A stretch of DNA of 64,000 bases from Arthrobacter sp. ov407 (GTDB lineage: Bacteria; Actinomycetota; Actinomycetes; Actinomycetales; Micrococcaceae). The DNA lies in contig NZ_FNGD01000001.1 of NCBI RefSeq assembly GCF_900102895.1, positions 186,001-250,000 on the forward strand. Direction: 5' to 3'. Positions 19,163 to 27,445 of this stretch are shown here, piece after piece; the first letter of the stretch is position 1; each line of letters starts with the position of its first letter. A program made the translations under genes and the position numbers. Under the pieces are notes generated by a model. That model searched no databases. It was given only the letters and a program-made list of their open reading frames with translations, and was not told where the DNA came from.

Positions 19163-20662
19163 TCAGACCTTGTTGGCGGCCTCGGCGTCGGACTCAACCT
19201 GGCCGGCACCGAGGTTGGCGCGCAGCTTGGCGCCGAACTCGGCATCGACGTTGGTCCAGTACCGGATGGCGCGTTCCTTGATGCTGGCGTTCTTGACGCC
19301 GCTGACGGCGCCGGTGACGGTCTCCAGCAGACGGGCCTTCTCGCCGTCGTTGTACACCTCGCGGTACAGCGTCCCGGCCTGGCCGAAGTCGTTGTCCTCG
19401 GCGTGCAGGGAGTGCGCGGAGTGCGTGAGCGCGCCGTCGTTCTCCCAGCCGCCGCCCGCAACGCCAGGCTCAACCGCAGTCGGGCCGCCCACGGAGTTCG
19501 GTGCATACACCGGAACGGACGGAGCGTTGAAGTGGTAACGTCCGGCGCCGTCCTGGCTGTAGTTGTTGACCTGGCTCTGGGGCGCATTCACCGGGAGCTG
19601 GGCGTGGTTGGTGCCGACGCGGTAGCGGTGCGCATCCGCGTAGGAGAAGATGCGGGCCTGCAGCATCTTGTCCGGGGAAGCGGCGATGCCGGGCACGAAG
19701 TTCGACGGCGCGAAGGTGGCCTGCTCGATCTGCGCGAAGTAGTTCTCCGGGTTTTTGTTCAGCTCCATGGTGCCGACCTTGATCAGCGGGTAGTCCGCGT
19801 GCGGCCACACCTTGGTGAGGTCGAAGGGGTTGAAGCGGTACGTCTTGGCGTCCTCGTACGGCATGACCTGCACGTGCAGGTCCCAGGACGGGAAGTTGCC
19901 GGCGGCGATGTTTTCCTGGAGGTCGCGGATGTAGAAGTCGCCGTCAGCGCCGGCCAGGGCCTCGGCCTCGTCACCGGTCATGGACTTGACGCCCTGGTTG
20001 GACTTGAAGTGGTACTTGACCCAGAACCGCTCGCCCTCGGCGCTGATCCACTGGTAGGTGTGCGAGCCGTAGCCCTGCATTTCACGCCAGGACGCCGGCA
20101 GGCCGCGGTCGCCCATGAGCCAGGTGACCTGGTGGGCCGACTCGGGGGAGAGGGTCCAGAAGTCCCACTGCATGTCGGCGTCGCGCAGGTGGGTGCCGGG
20201 GAGGCGCTTCTGGGAGTGGATGAAGTCGGGGAACTTGATGCCGTCGCGGATGAAGAACACCGGCGTGTTGTTGCCGACGAGGTCGTAGTTGCCCTCGGTG
20301 GTGTAGAACTTCACGGCGAAACCGCGGGGGTCGCGCCAGGTGTCGGGGGAGCCCGCCTCGCCGGCGACGGAGGAGAAGCGGATGAGCATGTCCGTCTCCG
20401 TGCCGGGCTGGAACAGTGCGGCCGCGGTGTACTTCGAGACGTCCTCGGTGGTCTTGAACGTACCGAAGGCGCCGCCGCCCTTGGCGTGCACGACGCGCTC
20501 CGGAACGCGCTCGCGGTTGAACTGCGCGAGCTTCTCGATCAGGTAGTGATCGGTCAGGATGATCGCGCCGTCGGCGCCGACGGACTTGGAGTGGGCGTCG
20601 GAAGTTACGGGAGCACCGGACTGTGTCGTGGACACGGCGGGCGCAGAGATGATCTCAGTCAT
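19163..20662 (-). CDS. katA: Monofunctional haem catalase
   Basis: This 499-residue clade 3-type catalase disproportionates hydrogen peroxide in the cytoplasm. The distal His59 is in [14 protein letters not shown], the Asn in [21 protein letters not shown], and the proximal haem tyrosine in [15 protein letters not shown]. The length is typical for a small-subunit catalase. It lies 22 bases downstream of a Fur-family gene on the same strand, so the two form a peroxide-responsive operon. The start ATG has AAAGGAGAA upstream. Confidence 0.96.
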   Translation of the reverse strand: MTEIISAPAVSTTQSGAPVTSDAHSKSVGADGAIILTDHYLIEKLAQFNRERVPERVVHAKGGGAFGTFKTTEDVSKYTAAALFQPGTETDMLIRFSSVAGEAGSPDTWRDPRGFAVKFYTTEGNYDLVGNNTPVFFIRDGIKFPDFIHSQKRLPGTHLRDADMQWDFWTLSPESAHQVTWLMGDRGLPASWREMQGYGSHTYQWISAEGERFWVKYHFKSNQGVKSMTGDEAEALAGADGDFYIRDLQENIAAGNFPSWDLHVQVMPYEDAKTYRFNPFDLTKVWPHADYPLIKVGTMELNKNPENYFAQIEQATFAPSNFVPGIAASPDKMLQARIFSYADAHRYRVGTNHAQLPVNAPQSQVNNYSQDGAGRYHFNAPSVPVYAPNSVGGPTAVEPGVAGGGWENDGALTHSAHSLHAEDNDFGQAGTLYREVYNDGEKARLLETVTGAVSGVKNASIKERAIRYWTNVDAEFGAKLRANLGAGQVESDAEAANKV

Positions 20663-20684
20663 CGTTCTCCTTTGGTTGGGTTTC

Positions 20685-21152
20685 TTAGTTTCGTTCGGAA
20701 GGAAGCTGTTGGGTGCGCTGGCAGTCCTGGCAGATGCCCTGGTAGAGAACGTCCGCGATCTGGATGGTCATCGGCTTGGCGTTCGCGTCCCAGTGCGGTG
20801 TCAGGCAGGGCGCGTGGCCCACGGCGCATTCGACGTCCTCCACGCGGCCGCAACTGATGCACACTGCATGGTGGTGGTTGTCTCCGACCCGCGTCTCGTA
20901 CAGCGCGGGGGAGTGCGGGGGTTCGAAACGGCGCAGCATGTGCAGATCGGTGAGATCCCCTAGGACCACATAGACGGACTGCGCGGTCAGGTCCGGCAAT
21001 TCCTGCCGGGCGGCGGCAAGAATAGCGTCCGCCGGCGAGTGCGGGTGATGTTCGACGGCGGCCAGCACGGCCAGGCGCTGCTTGGTCACCCGGCGGCCGT
21101 GGGCACGCAGGGCCGCTGCCCATGCGTCGTGAGTGCCCGTGGAATCCGTCAT
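20685..21152 (-). CDS. Fur family peroxide-type regulator
   Basis: The protein has 155 residues. A winged-helix DNA-binding domain ([36 protein letters not shown]) is followed by the metal domain with [18 protein letters not shown] and a C-terminal CQDC, i.e. two CxxC structural zinc pairs and the His cluster of Fur/PerR proteins. Its position directly in front of katA points to a FurA/CatR/PerR-like peroxide sensor that represses itself and the catalase. I use ATG 21152; a TTG four codons earlier is also in frame. An inverted repeat at 21168-21192 lies over its promoter. Confidence 0.88.
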   Translation of the reverse strand: MTDSTGTHDAWAAALRAHGRRVTKQRLAVLAAVEHHPHSPADAILAAARQELPDLTAQSVYVVLGDLTDLHMLRRFEPPHSPALYETRVGDNHHHAVCISCGRVEDVECAVGHAPCLTPHWDANAKPMTIQIADVLYQGICQDCQRTQQLPSERN

Positions 21153-21167
21153 ACCCTCATTCAAACA

Positions 21168-21192
21168 CTTATTATGACTGCCTCACAATAAG
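21168..21192. promoter_or_regulatory. Fur/PerR-type operator
   Basis: CTTATTATGA (21168-21177) and TCACAATAAG (21183-21192) form 10-base inverted arms with one mismatch and a five-base spacer, AT-rich in a GC-rich background. It lies 16-40 bases before the fur start. It is the natural site for autoregulation and could also touch the divergent MFS promoter at about 21241. Confidence 0.7.
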
Positions 21193-21252
21193 GCGGGGCT
21201 AACATTTCCGGCCGCGTCACAGTGCGTCCCGGGCCGCCGCTAGAGTTGCCCG

Positions 21253-22524
21253 GTGGAGAATCTTCTGGCGGACATCACGCCCGTGCGCGAAAGCCCCGCC
21301 TTCCGCCGTTTGTGGCTCGGCTCGGCCGTCTCGGCGCTGGGAAGCCAGCTGACGCTCGTGGCCGTCAGCCTCGAGGTCTACCGGCTGACCCAGGACAGCC
21401 TCTACGTGGGGCTGCTGAGCATCTTCGCCCTCGTGCCGCTGGTGTTCGGCGGCCTGCTGGGCGGATCGATCGCCGACGCCCACGACCGCCGCACAGTGGC
21501 CCTGCTGGCGTCCTCCGTCCTCTGGATCAGCACCGTGGCGCTGGCCCTCCAGGCGTGGATGCAGGTGGGTAACGTGTGGCTGCTGTACGCGATCGTGGCG
21601 GTGCAGAGCGGCGCCCAGGCCATCAACCAGCCGGCTCGCAGCGCGATCATCGCCGTCCTGGTGCGCAAGGAGCTCCTGCCGGCGGCCAATGCCCTGAACA
21701 TGATGACCTTCGGCCTGACCATGACGGCCGGCCCGCTGCTGGCCGGAGTGCTCGTGGCGTGGATCGGGTTCGGCTGGACGTACACGATCGACGTCGTCAC
21801 CTTCGCATTCGCGTTCTGGGCGCTGCTGAAGCTGCCGCCCATGCCGCCCGGAAAGCACGCCAGGCCGGCCGGGCTGCGTTCCATGCTCGAGGGCTTCCGC
21901 TTCCTTGGCACCCGGCCCAACCTTCGCATGACCTTCGTCATCGATCTCGTGGCCATGATCTTTGCCCAGCCACGGGCGTTGCTGCCCGCAATTGGTGCGG
22001 TCATGATCGGCGGCGGCGAGGCCACGGTGGGCATCCTGCTGGCCTCCACGGCCGTGGGGGCGTTCCTGGCCGGCGTGTTCTCGGGTCCGCTGGGCCGTGT
22101 GCGCCGGCAGGGGGCCGCCGTCGTATGGTCTGTGATGGGCTGGGGAGCCTCAATCGCGGCGCTGGGCCTGGTGGTGGTCCTTGCCCGTCATTCCGGAGCC
22201 GATGGCGTGACCGTGTGGCTGCTGCCAGCCGCCCTGTGCTGCGCGCTGGCCGGGATCGCGGATTCCGTCAGCGGAGTCTTCCGGACCACCATTCTGCAGG
22301 CCTCCACCCCGGACCACCTGCGCGGCAGGCTGCAGGGCGTGTTCGTAGTAGTGGTAGCCGGCGGACCCCGGATCGGGGACATGCTGGCAGGCGGCGCGAC
22401 TAAACTTTTGAACGAGGGATGGGTCCTGCTGCTTGGTGGCGTGTTGTGCATTGCCGTGGCGTGGACATTAGCCCGCCTGCAGTCGGGATTCCTGCGCTAC
22501 GACGCGCGGAACCCGGTACCGTAG
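21253..22524 (+). CDS. EntS-like MFS exporter
   Basis: This 423-residue inner-membrane protein has 12 predicted helices. The start FRRLWLGSAVSALGSQLTLVAVSLEVYRLT and the loop GGSIADAHDRR are typical of the EntS (enterobactin exporter)/DHA3 branch of the major facilitator superfamily. The substrate is uncertain; siderophore or drug export are the usual options, and closeness to a Fur-family gene is suggestive only. TAGAGT at 21241-21246 ends six bases before GTG 21253, so the message is probably leaderless. Confidence 0.85.
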   Translation: MENLLADITPVRESPAFRRLWLGSAVSALGSQLTLVAVSLEVYRLTQDSLYVGLLSIFALVPLVFGGLLGGSIADAHDRRTVALLASSVLWISTVALALQAWMQVGNVWLLYAIVAVQSGAQAINQPARSAIIAVLVRKELLPAANALNMMTFGLTMTAGPLLAGVLVAWIGFGWTYTIDVVTFAFAFWALLKLPPMPPGKHARPAGLRSMLEGFRFLGTRPNLRMTFVIDLVAMIFAQPRALLPAIGAVMIGGGEATVGILLASTAVGAFLAGVFSGPLGRVRRQGAAVVWSVMGWGASIAALGLVVVLARHSGADGVTVWLLPAALCCALAGIADSVSGVFRTTILQASTPDHLRGRLQGVFVVVVAGGPRIGDMLAGGATKLLNEGWVLLLGGVLCIAVAWTLARLQSGFLRYDARNPVP

Positions 22525-22540
22525 CGGTTCGTTTTCTTGG

Positions 22541-22569
22541 TAGTTCATTGAAGTAGAGGCCATGAACTA
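22541..22569. promoter_or_regulatory. Inverted repeat upstream of htpX
   Basis: TAGTTCAT (22541-22548) and ATGAACTA (22562-22569) are exact inverted repeats spaced by 13 bases, 20 bases before the htpX start and next to its AGGAGG site. This is a candidate operator for an unknown repressor. It does not match the HspR-type HAIR consensus. Confidence 0.45.
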
Positions 22570-22588
22570 AAAGGCATCAGGAGGACCA

Positions 22589-23458
22589 GTGCACAAGCAT
22601 CACAACGGACTGAAGACCGCGGCCCTGTTCGGAGTGCTGTGGGCGGTCCTGCTGGGCCTGGGGGCGTTCATCGCCGCCGGGACGCGCAGTGCTGCGCCGA
22701 TCTGGATCATGGCCCTGATCGGCTTGGCCACTACGGCCTACGGGTACTGGAACAGCGACAAGCTGGCCATCCGAGCCATGCAGGCGTACCCCGTCACGGA
22801 GGCCGAGGCGCCCCAGCTGTACCAGATCGTCCGGGAGCTGTCCGGCCGGGCCAACCAGCCGATGCCGCGCATCTACGTCTCGCCCACCATGGCGCCGAAC
22901 GCCTTCGCCACCGGCCGGAACCCGCAGAACGCGGCCGTCTGCTGCACGGAGGGCATCATGAGGATGCTGGACGCCCGCGAACTGCGCGGCGTCCTCGGCC
23001 ATGAACTGATGCACGTCTACAACCGAGACATCCTGACGGCGTCGGTGGCCGCCGCCGTCGCCGGCGTCATTACCTCGGTGGCGCAAATGATGCTGCTGTT
23101 CGGCGGCGGGGACCGCCGCAACGCGAACCCGTTCGCTGCGATCGCCATGGCGCTGCTGGCCCCGTTCGCGGCCTCCCTGATCCAGATGGCCATCTCTCGG
23201 ACGCGGGAGTACGACGCCGACGAGGACGGATCCGCGCTGACCGGAGATCCGCTGGCGCTCGCCTCCGCCCTGCGCAAGATCGAGCAGGGCGTGCAGCTGG
23301 CGCCGCTGCCGCCGGACCAGCGGCTGGTCAACGCCTCCCACATGATGATCGCCAACCCGTTCAGGGGCGGAGGCGTGGCCAAGATGTTCTCCACCCACCC
23401 GCCGATGGCCGAGCGGATCGGCCGTCTGGAGCGGATGGCCGGCCGGCCTCTCAACTGA
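22589..23458 (+). CDS. htpX: HtpX-type membrane zinc metalloprotease
   Basis: This 289-residue inner-membrane M48 protease has HELMH at 138-142, within LGHELMHVYNRDI, as the zinc site, and the third ligand region REYDADEDG follows. Two helices lie near the N-terminus and a hydrophobic pair near residues 150-205. HtpX proteases degrade misfolded membrane proteins during stress. The GTG start at 22589 has an excellent AGGAGG seven bases upstream. The gene ends two bases before the convergent yajQ-like gene. Confidence 0.93.
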   Translation: MHKHHNGLKTAALFGVLWAVLLGLGAFIAAGTRSAAPIWIMALIGLATTAYGYWNSDKLAIRAMQAYPVTEAEAPQLYQIVRELSGRANQPMPRIYVSPTMAPNAFATGRNPQNAAVCCTEGIMRMLDARELRGVLGHELMHVYNRDILTASVAAAVAGVITSVAQMMLLFGGGDRRNANPFAAIAMALLAPFAASLIQMAISRTREYDADEDGSALTGDPLALASALRKIEQGVQLAPLPPDQRLVNASHMMIANPFRGGGVAKMFSTHPPMAERIGRLERMAGRPLN

Positions 23459-23460
23459 CG

Positions 23461-23952
23461 CTAGCTGCGGAAGTTCACGAACTGCAGGTCGGCCTCGTCG
23501 AAGCCCTTGAGCAGGTTCATGGTCTCCTGGAGGTCATCGCGGGACTTCGATGTCACCCGGAGTTCGTCGCCCTGGATCTGCGACTTGACGGACTTGGGGG
23601 CCTCGTCCCGGATCAGCTTGTTGATCTTCTTGGCGAGGTCTTGGGCGATGCCCTCCTTGATGGAGGCCTCGAGCCGGAATTCCTTGCCGGAGGCGTAGGG
23701 TTCGCCGGTGTCGAGGGACTTCAGCGAGATGCCGCGGCGGATGAGCTTGGACTGCAGCACGTCGAGCACCGCCAGCACCCGCTCTTCCGAGTTGGCCTTC
23801 ATCAGGATCTTCTCGCCGCTGAAATCAACCTCGGCGCCGACGCCCTTGAAGTCGTAGCGCTGGGCAATTTCCTTCTGCGCCTGGTTCAGCGCGTTGGCGA
23901 CTTCCTGCTTGTCTACCTTGCTGACGACGTCGAACGTGGATTCGCCTGCCAT
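23461..23952 (-). CDS. YajQ family nucleotide-binding protein
   Basis: This 163-residue soluble protein has the YajQ pattern: FDVVSKVDKQEVANALNQAQKEIAQRYDFKG at the start and EFRLEASIKEGIAQDLAKKINK later. Family members bind RNA/nucleotides, and some bind cyclic-di-GMP as effector proteins. Since the window also holds two cyclic-di-GMP enzymes, that role is possible but not shown. The ATG at 23952 has AGGAGG at ideal distance. It is convergent with htpX, with only two bases between the stops. Confidence 0.92.
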   Translation of the reverse strand: MAGESTFDVVSKVDKQEVANALNQAQKEIAQRYDFKGVGAEVDFSGEKILMKANSEERVLAVLDVLQSKLIRRGISLKSLDTGEPYASGKEFRLEASIKEGIAQDLAKKINKLIRDEAPKSVKSQIQGDELRVTSKSRDDLQETMNLLKGFDEADLQFVNFRS

Positions 23953-24150
23953 GACTGTCCTCCTGATGGTTAGCCGGGGGCCTGATGTTGGCCGGGATGT
24001 CTGCATTCCAGCCTAGTACGGATGCCCCCGTTCTGGAGGGCGGCCGGGCGGGACTACGTTTCACAGTCGGCTCATAGCTCAATCACGGCGGGAACGAAGC
24101 CGGGCTCGGAAGAGTTGCAAGGGTTGGAACCGCTGCTGAAAGGCAAGAAC

Positions 24151-24405
24151 ATGCACCATAAGGCCGTCCGCTACGTCACCCGCACCACCGCCGCCGCTGC
24201 CAGCACACTGGCCGCGACGGCGACCTCCGTTGCCGCCGCCGCACTGGCGGCCTCCATCATTCTGAGCCCGACCCCCGATGCGTCAGCCCGCATGGACGGT
24301 GTCCACGCGGACCTGGCTCGCGCCGTCGAGCTGAACCAGGTCACCCCGGAGCAGGCGGCACGATTCGAGGCGCGGCTGGCCGGACGCATTCTCGGAGAAG
24401 CCTGA
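24151..24405 (+). CDS. Small exported or membrane-anchored protein, unknown
   Basis: This 84-residue protein has a basic start MHHKAVRYVTR followed by a hydrophobic Ala-rich segment (about residues 12-42). The segment could be a signal peptide ending near DASA or a membrane anchor. A short soluble tail with VELNQVTPEQAARFEARLAGRI follows. I do not recognise a family. ATG 24151 has GAAAGG about nine bases upstream; the open frame extends further 5' without a better start. Codon use looks like its neighbours. Confidence 0.5.
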   Translation: MHHKAVRYVTRTTAAAASTLAATATSVAAAALAASIILSPTPDASARMDGVHADLARAVELNQVTPEQAARFEARLAGRILGEA

Positions 24406-24473
24406 TTTTCCGGGCATTTTGGCCCCTTTTTGGCCCTTTAGAGCGCCGATTCGATTCTTCGGCGGAAGTTCTG

Positions 24474-24479
24474 TAAAGT
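24474..24479 (+). promoter_or_regulatory. Possible tRNA-Tyr promoter -10
   Basis: TAAAGT lies about 93 bases before the tRNA. A weak -35 (TCGATT, 24451-24456) is spaced 17 bases from it. The rest of 24406-24566 shows no gene. Confidence 0.35.
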
Positions 24480-24566
24480 TGTCTTGCCCGCGGGTGCTGG
24501 AAGCGGAACGAACTGGAAACAGGCGTTCCGGGACTGGAAACCGCGAGTGATCTTCTTTTGAAGTTC

Positions 24567-24648
24567 GGCAGATTACCCGAGCGGCCAAAGGGGGCTGACT
24601 GTAAATCAGCTGGCAACGCCTACGGGGGTTCGAATCCCTCATCTGCCA
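24567..24648 (+). tRNA. tRNA-Tyr (GUA)
   Basis: The acceptor arm GGCAGAT (24567-24573) pairs with ATCTGCC (24641-24647), with discriminator A at 24648. The anticodon loop CTGACTGTAAATCAG gives GUA. The long variable arm is as expected for a class II bacterial tyrosine tRNA, and the T-arm contains GGTTCGAATCC. A strong terminator follows at once. Confidence 0.97.
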
Positions 24649-24655
24649 CCCTTGG

Positions 24656-24691
24656 AAAAGTCTCCGGAACCGTCAGGTTCCGGAGACTTTT
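24656..24691 (+). terminator. tRNA-Tyr intrinsic terminator
   Basis: AAAAGTCTCCGGAACC (24656-24671) pairs perfectly with 24676-24691 around a GTCA loop, and a U-rich tail follows. The A/U ends make it bidirectional in appearance. Confidence 0.95.
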
Positions 24692-24923
24692 CTGTTTCCG
24701 CCCGCGACAGCCAGGCCTGGCTCAACATCGCAGACGTAAGCGGGTGGTCCCGGCACTGAGCAAGCGACGTATCGAGTAGAGCTCCAAATACCTAGCCGGC
24801 TTGCCACCGGATCCGCGTATCGCCTACTCGTGCGGCCACCCGCTCCGATTCTTAGACTCGAAGCTCCTAGGGCAACCAGCTTATTTCGCAACTGATTGCG
24901 TCATTGCCGACGTTAGGTGTTTC

Positions 24924-27401
24924 ATGTCTAAGCCGAAATGGCGAGTGATTCGCCACACGTCCCCACTTTTGGTCGGATTAGTGCTGATCACGGGATACGT
25001 GACGGTGACTCGGCACCACTCCTCCGACACGGCCGGATCGCACCACGGACACATCACGATGCTGCCGGCCGGCGCAATGGCGATGGCCGTGGCGCCGATG
25101 CCACGGATCGGGTGGACTGCTTCGGCCAGCGATGAGGAGACCTCCGGCGAGAACGGCCGCGCAAGCAATGTGCTCGACGGGAACGCAGCTACGCTCTGGC
25201 ACAGCAAATGGACCGCGCCTGCCGTCCCGTTACCGCACACCATCACGATCGACACCAAGGCGACTCAAAGCATTTCGGGATTCCGCTATCTCCCGCGTTC
25301 CAGCGGCTCGAATGGGCGGATCGGCAGCTTCGAGATCCTCATAAGCACTGACGGCACGACCTGGGGTACCCCGGTGGCTAGCGGGACCTGGGCGGACAGC
25401 AGTGCGGAGAAAAGTGTGACGTTCGCGGCTGTGTCGGCGCGGTATGTCCGGTTGCGGGCCATCACCGAAGCTGGCAACCGTGGTCCGTGGAGCAGTGCGG
25501 CCGAGATCAACCTGCTCGCCGAGCAAACCACGCCTCCACCGCCTACAACCCGTGTGCTGCCACGCAGCGGCTGGGTGGCTAGCGCCAGCGATGAAGAGGT
25601 TAACGGCGAGAACGGCCGCGCCGCCAACGTTCTCGATGGGAGTATCGCCACAATCTGGCACAGCAGGTGGTCTCCGGCGCCGGCGGCACCACTGCCGCAC
25701 AGCCTCACCATAGACATGCGCACTACGAACCAGGTCTCGGGGTTCCGATATCTCCCACGTTCCAGCAGTTCGAACGGGCGGGTCGGCGCCTACTCCATCG
25801 CAGTCAGCCCCAACGGAACCACCTGGAGTGAAGTCACCAGCGGAACCTGGCCGGACACGAGCGCGGAGAAGACGGTGTCCTTCACGGCGGTTAGCGCCCG
25901 GTATGTCCGGCTGACTGCAACTACCGAAGCAGGCAACCGCGGGCCCTGGAGCAGTGCCGCGGAGATCAATCTGCTCGGCCCACCCGCGGGTGGGGCGGAA
26001 GGGTCTTGGGGACCAACCATCAACTTTCCGATCGTCCCGGTCGCGGCGGCGCTATTGCCTGGCAACCGGCTGCTGACCTGGTCCGCCTACTCTCCCACCA
26101 ATTATGGTGGCAGTAGCGGCGTCACGCAGACGTCCATCCTGAACCTCACCACTGGCGCGGTGAGCCAGACCCAGGTTTCCAACACCGGTCACGACATGTT
26201 CTGTCCCGGGACCTCGCTACTGCCGGATGGACAGATCATGGTTAGCGGCGGCAGTAACAGCTCGAAAACCTCACTCTTCAACCCTGAGACGAACACCTGG
26301 ATCCCGGGGCCAGACATGAAGATCGCGCGCGCATATCAATCCAACGTGACCACGTCCACGGGCGAAGTTTTCAGCATCGGTGGATCGTGGGCGGGCGGTA
26401 CCGGAAACAAGCACGGCGAGGTGTGGTCCAGCGCCGGCGGCTGGCGAAAGCTGCCGAATGTCCCGGTTGACAACATCCTGACCAATGATCCCGGTGGCGT
26501 CTACCGTTCCGACAATCATGCCTGGTTGTTTGCCGCCCCCGGTGGCCGTGTGTTCCATGCCGGGCCGAGCCGCCAGATGAACTGGATCTCCACCACCGGA
26601 GATGGCAGCATCACCTCGGCCGGTCTGCGCGCCGATAGTCCAGACGCGATGAACGGTGACGCCGTGATGTACGACGTTGGAAAGATACTAACCATGGGCG
26701 GAGCGACAGCATACGAGAATACCAATGCCACCGCGCGGGCGTACACGATCGACATCAATAACGGGGTCACTGTGGCCCGGACCGCCGACATGGGCGTCAC
26801 CCGGTCGTTCGCCAATGGGGTCGCGCTTCCCGATGGCCAAGTGTTGGCGGTCGGCGGTCAGGCCACGCCCGTTCCCTTCAGCGACAACGGCGCCAGGATG
26901 GCTCCAGAAATCTGGAACCCGGCGACCGGACAGTGGACCATGCTGGCTCCCATGGCCGTCCCCCGAAATTATCACAGCGTCGCCTTACTGCTCCCTGATG
27001 GACGGGTCTTCGTCGGCGGTGGCGGGCTGTGCGGCAACTGCACGACCAACCATCTTGATGGAGAGATCTTCACGCCGCCGTACCTGCTGAACGCCGACGG
27101 CAGTGCGCGCACCCGGCCGACTATTGTGGCCGCACCGACCACCGCAGCGGCCGGCAGCACGATCGCAGTGACCACCGGAGCGCCGGTCACCAAGTTCTCC
27201 CTGATGCGGATGTCCACAGTGACCCACACCGTGAACACCGACCAGCGGCGAATCCCGTTGACGCCCACAGCGGTGGCGGGAAACACGGCGTCTCTGACGT
27301 TGCCGGCGGATCGAGGCGTCCTGGTGCCGGGCAGTTACCTGCTCTTCGCAATGGACGGCAACGGGGTGCCCAGCGTCGCCTCGACGATCAGGATCAGTTG
27401 A
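24924..27401 (+). CDS. Secreted galactose-oxidase-type copper radical oxidase with two discoidin domains
   Basis: The protein has about 825 residues. A basic start and a hydrophobic helix (about 14-28) form a signal or anchor. Two F5/8 type C (CBM32) domains follow at about 60-199 and 213-351, near copies of each other. A kelch-propeller glyoxal/galactose oxidase domain and a C-terminal Ig-like DUF1929 domain complete it. The galactose oxidase active site is complete: Cys427 in HDMFCPG and Tyr471 in RAYQSNV (thioether pair), Trp489 in IGGSW, Tyr683-His684 in RNYHSVALLLPDGRVF, and His768 in THTVNTDQRRIPL. Cys-to-Tyr is 44 and Tyr-to-Trp 18 residues, the same spacing as in the fungal enzyme (228, 272, 290). 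It should oxidise primary alcohols of sugars to aldehydes with O2, giving H2O2. ATG 24924 is a choice; the frame is open to 24801. GC content looks lower by eye than in the flanking genes. Confidence 0.9.
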   Translation: MSKPKWRVIRHTSPLLVGLVLITGYVTVTRHHSSDTAGSHHGHITMLPAGAMAMAVAPMPRIGWTASASDEETSGENGRASNVLDGNAATLWHSKWTAPAVPLPHTITIDTKATQSISGFRYLPRSSGSNGRIGSFEILISTDGTTWGTPVASGTWADSSAEKSVTFAAVSARYVRLRAITEAGNRGPWSSAAEINLLAEQTTPPPPTTRVLPRSGWVASASDEEVNGENGRAANVLDGSIATIWHSRWSPAPAAPLPHSLTIDMRTTNQVSGFRYLPRSSSSNGRVGAYSIAVSPNGTTWSEVTSGTWPDTSAEKTVSFTAVSARYVRLTATTEAGNRGPWSSAAEINLLGPPAGGAEGSWGPTINFPIVPVAAALLPGNRLLTWSAYSPTNYGGSSGVTQTSILNLTTGAVSQTQVSNTGHDMFCPGTSLLPDGQIMVSGGSNSSKTSLFNPETNTWIPGPDMKIARAYQSNVTTSTGEVFSIGGSWAGGTGNKHGEVWSSAGGWRKLPNVPVDNILTNDPGGVYRSDNHAWLFAAPGGRVFHAGPSRQMNWISTTGDGSITSAGLRADSPDAMNGDAVMYDVGKILTMGGATAYENTNATARAYTIDINNGVTVARTADMGVTRSFANGVALPDGQVLAVGGQATPVPFSDNGARMAPEIWNPATGQWTMLAPMAVPRNYHSVALLLPDGRVFVGGGGLCGNCTTNHLDGEIFTPPYLLNADGSARTRPTIVAAPTTAAAGSTIAVTTGAPVTKFSLMRMSTVTHTVNTDQRRIPLTPTAVAGNTASLTLPADRGVLVPGSYLLFAMDGNGVPSVASTIRIS

Positions 27402-27445
27402 CGACGACCAGCGGCCCCTCGGGCCCACCCACGTTAGTCCGCGGC

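Noticed and set aside
18950..20857. 635-codon plus-strand frame across the catalase region
   Set aside because: It is a shadow of katA and fur, with low-complexity Gly/Val/Arg composition and no recognisable domain.
24649..24923. Integrase or att duplicate next to tRNA-Tyr
   Set aside because: No integrase gene is in the window, and I could not find a second copy of the tRNA 3' end downstream by eye. Transfer of the oxidase gene remains an inference.
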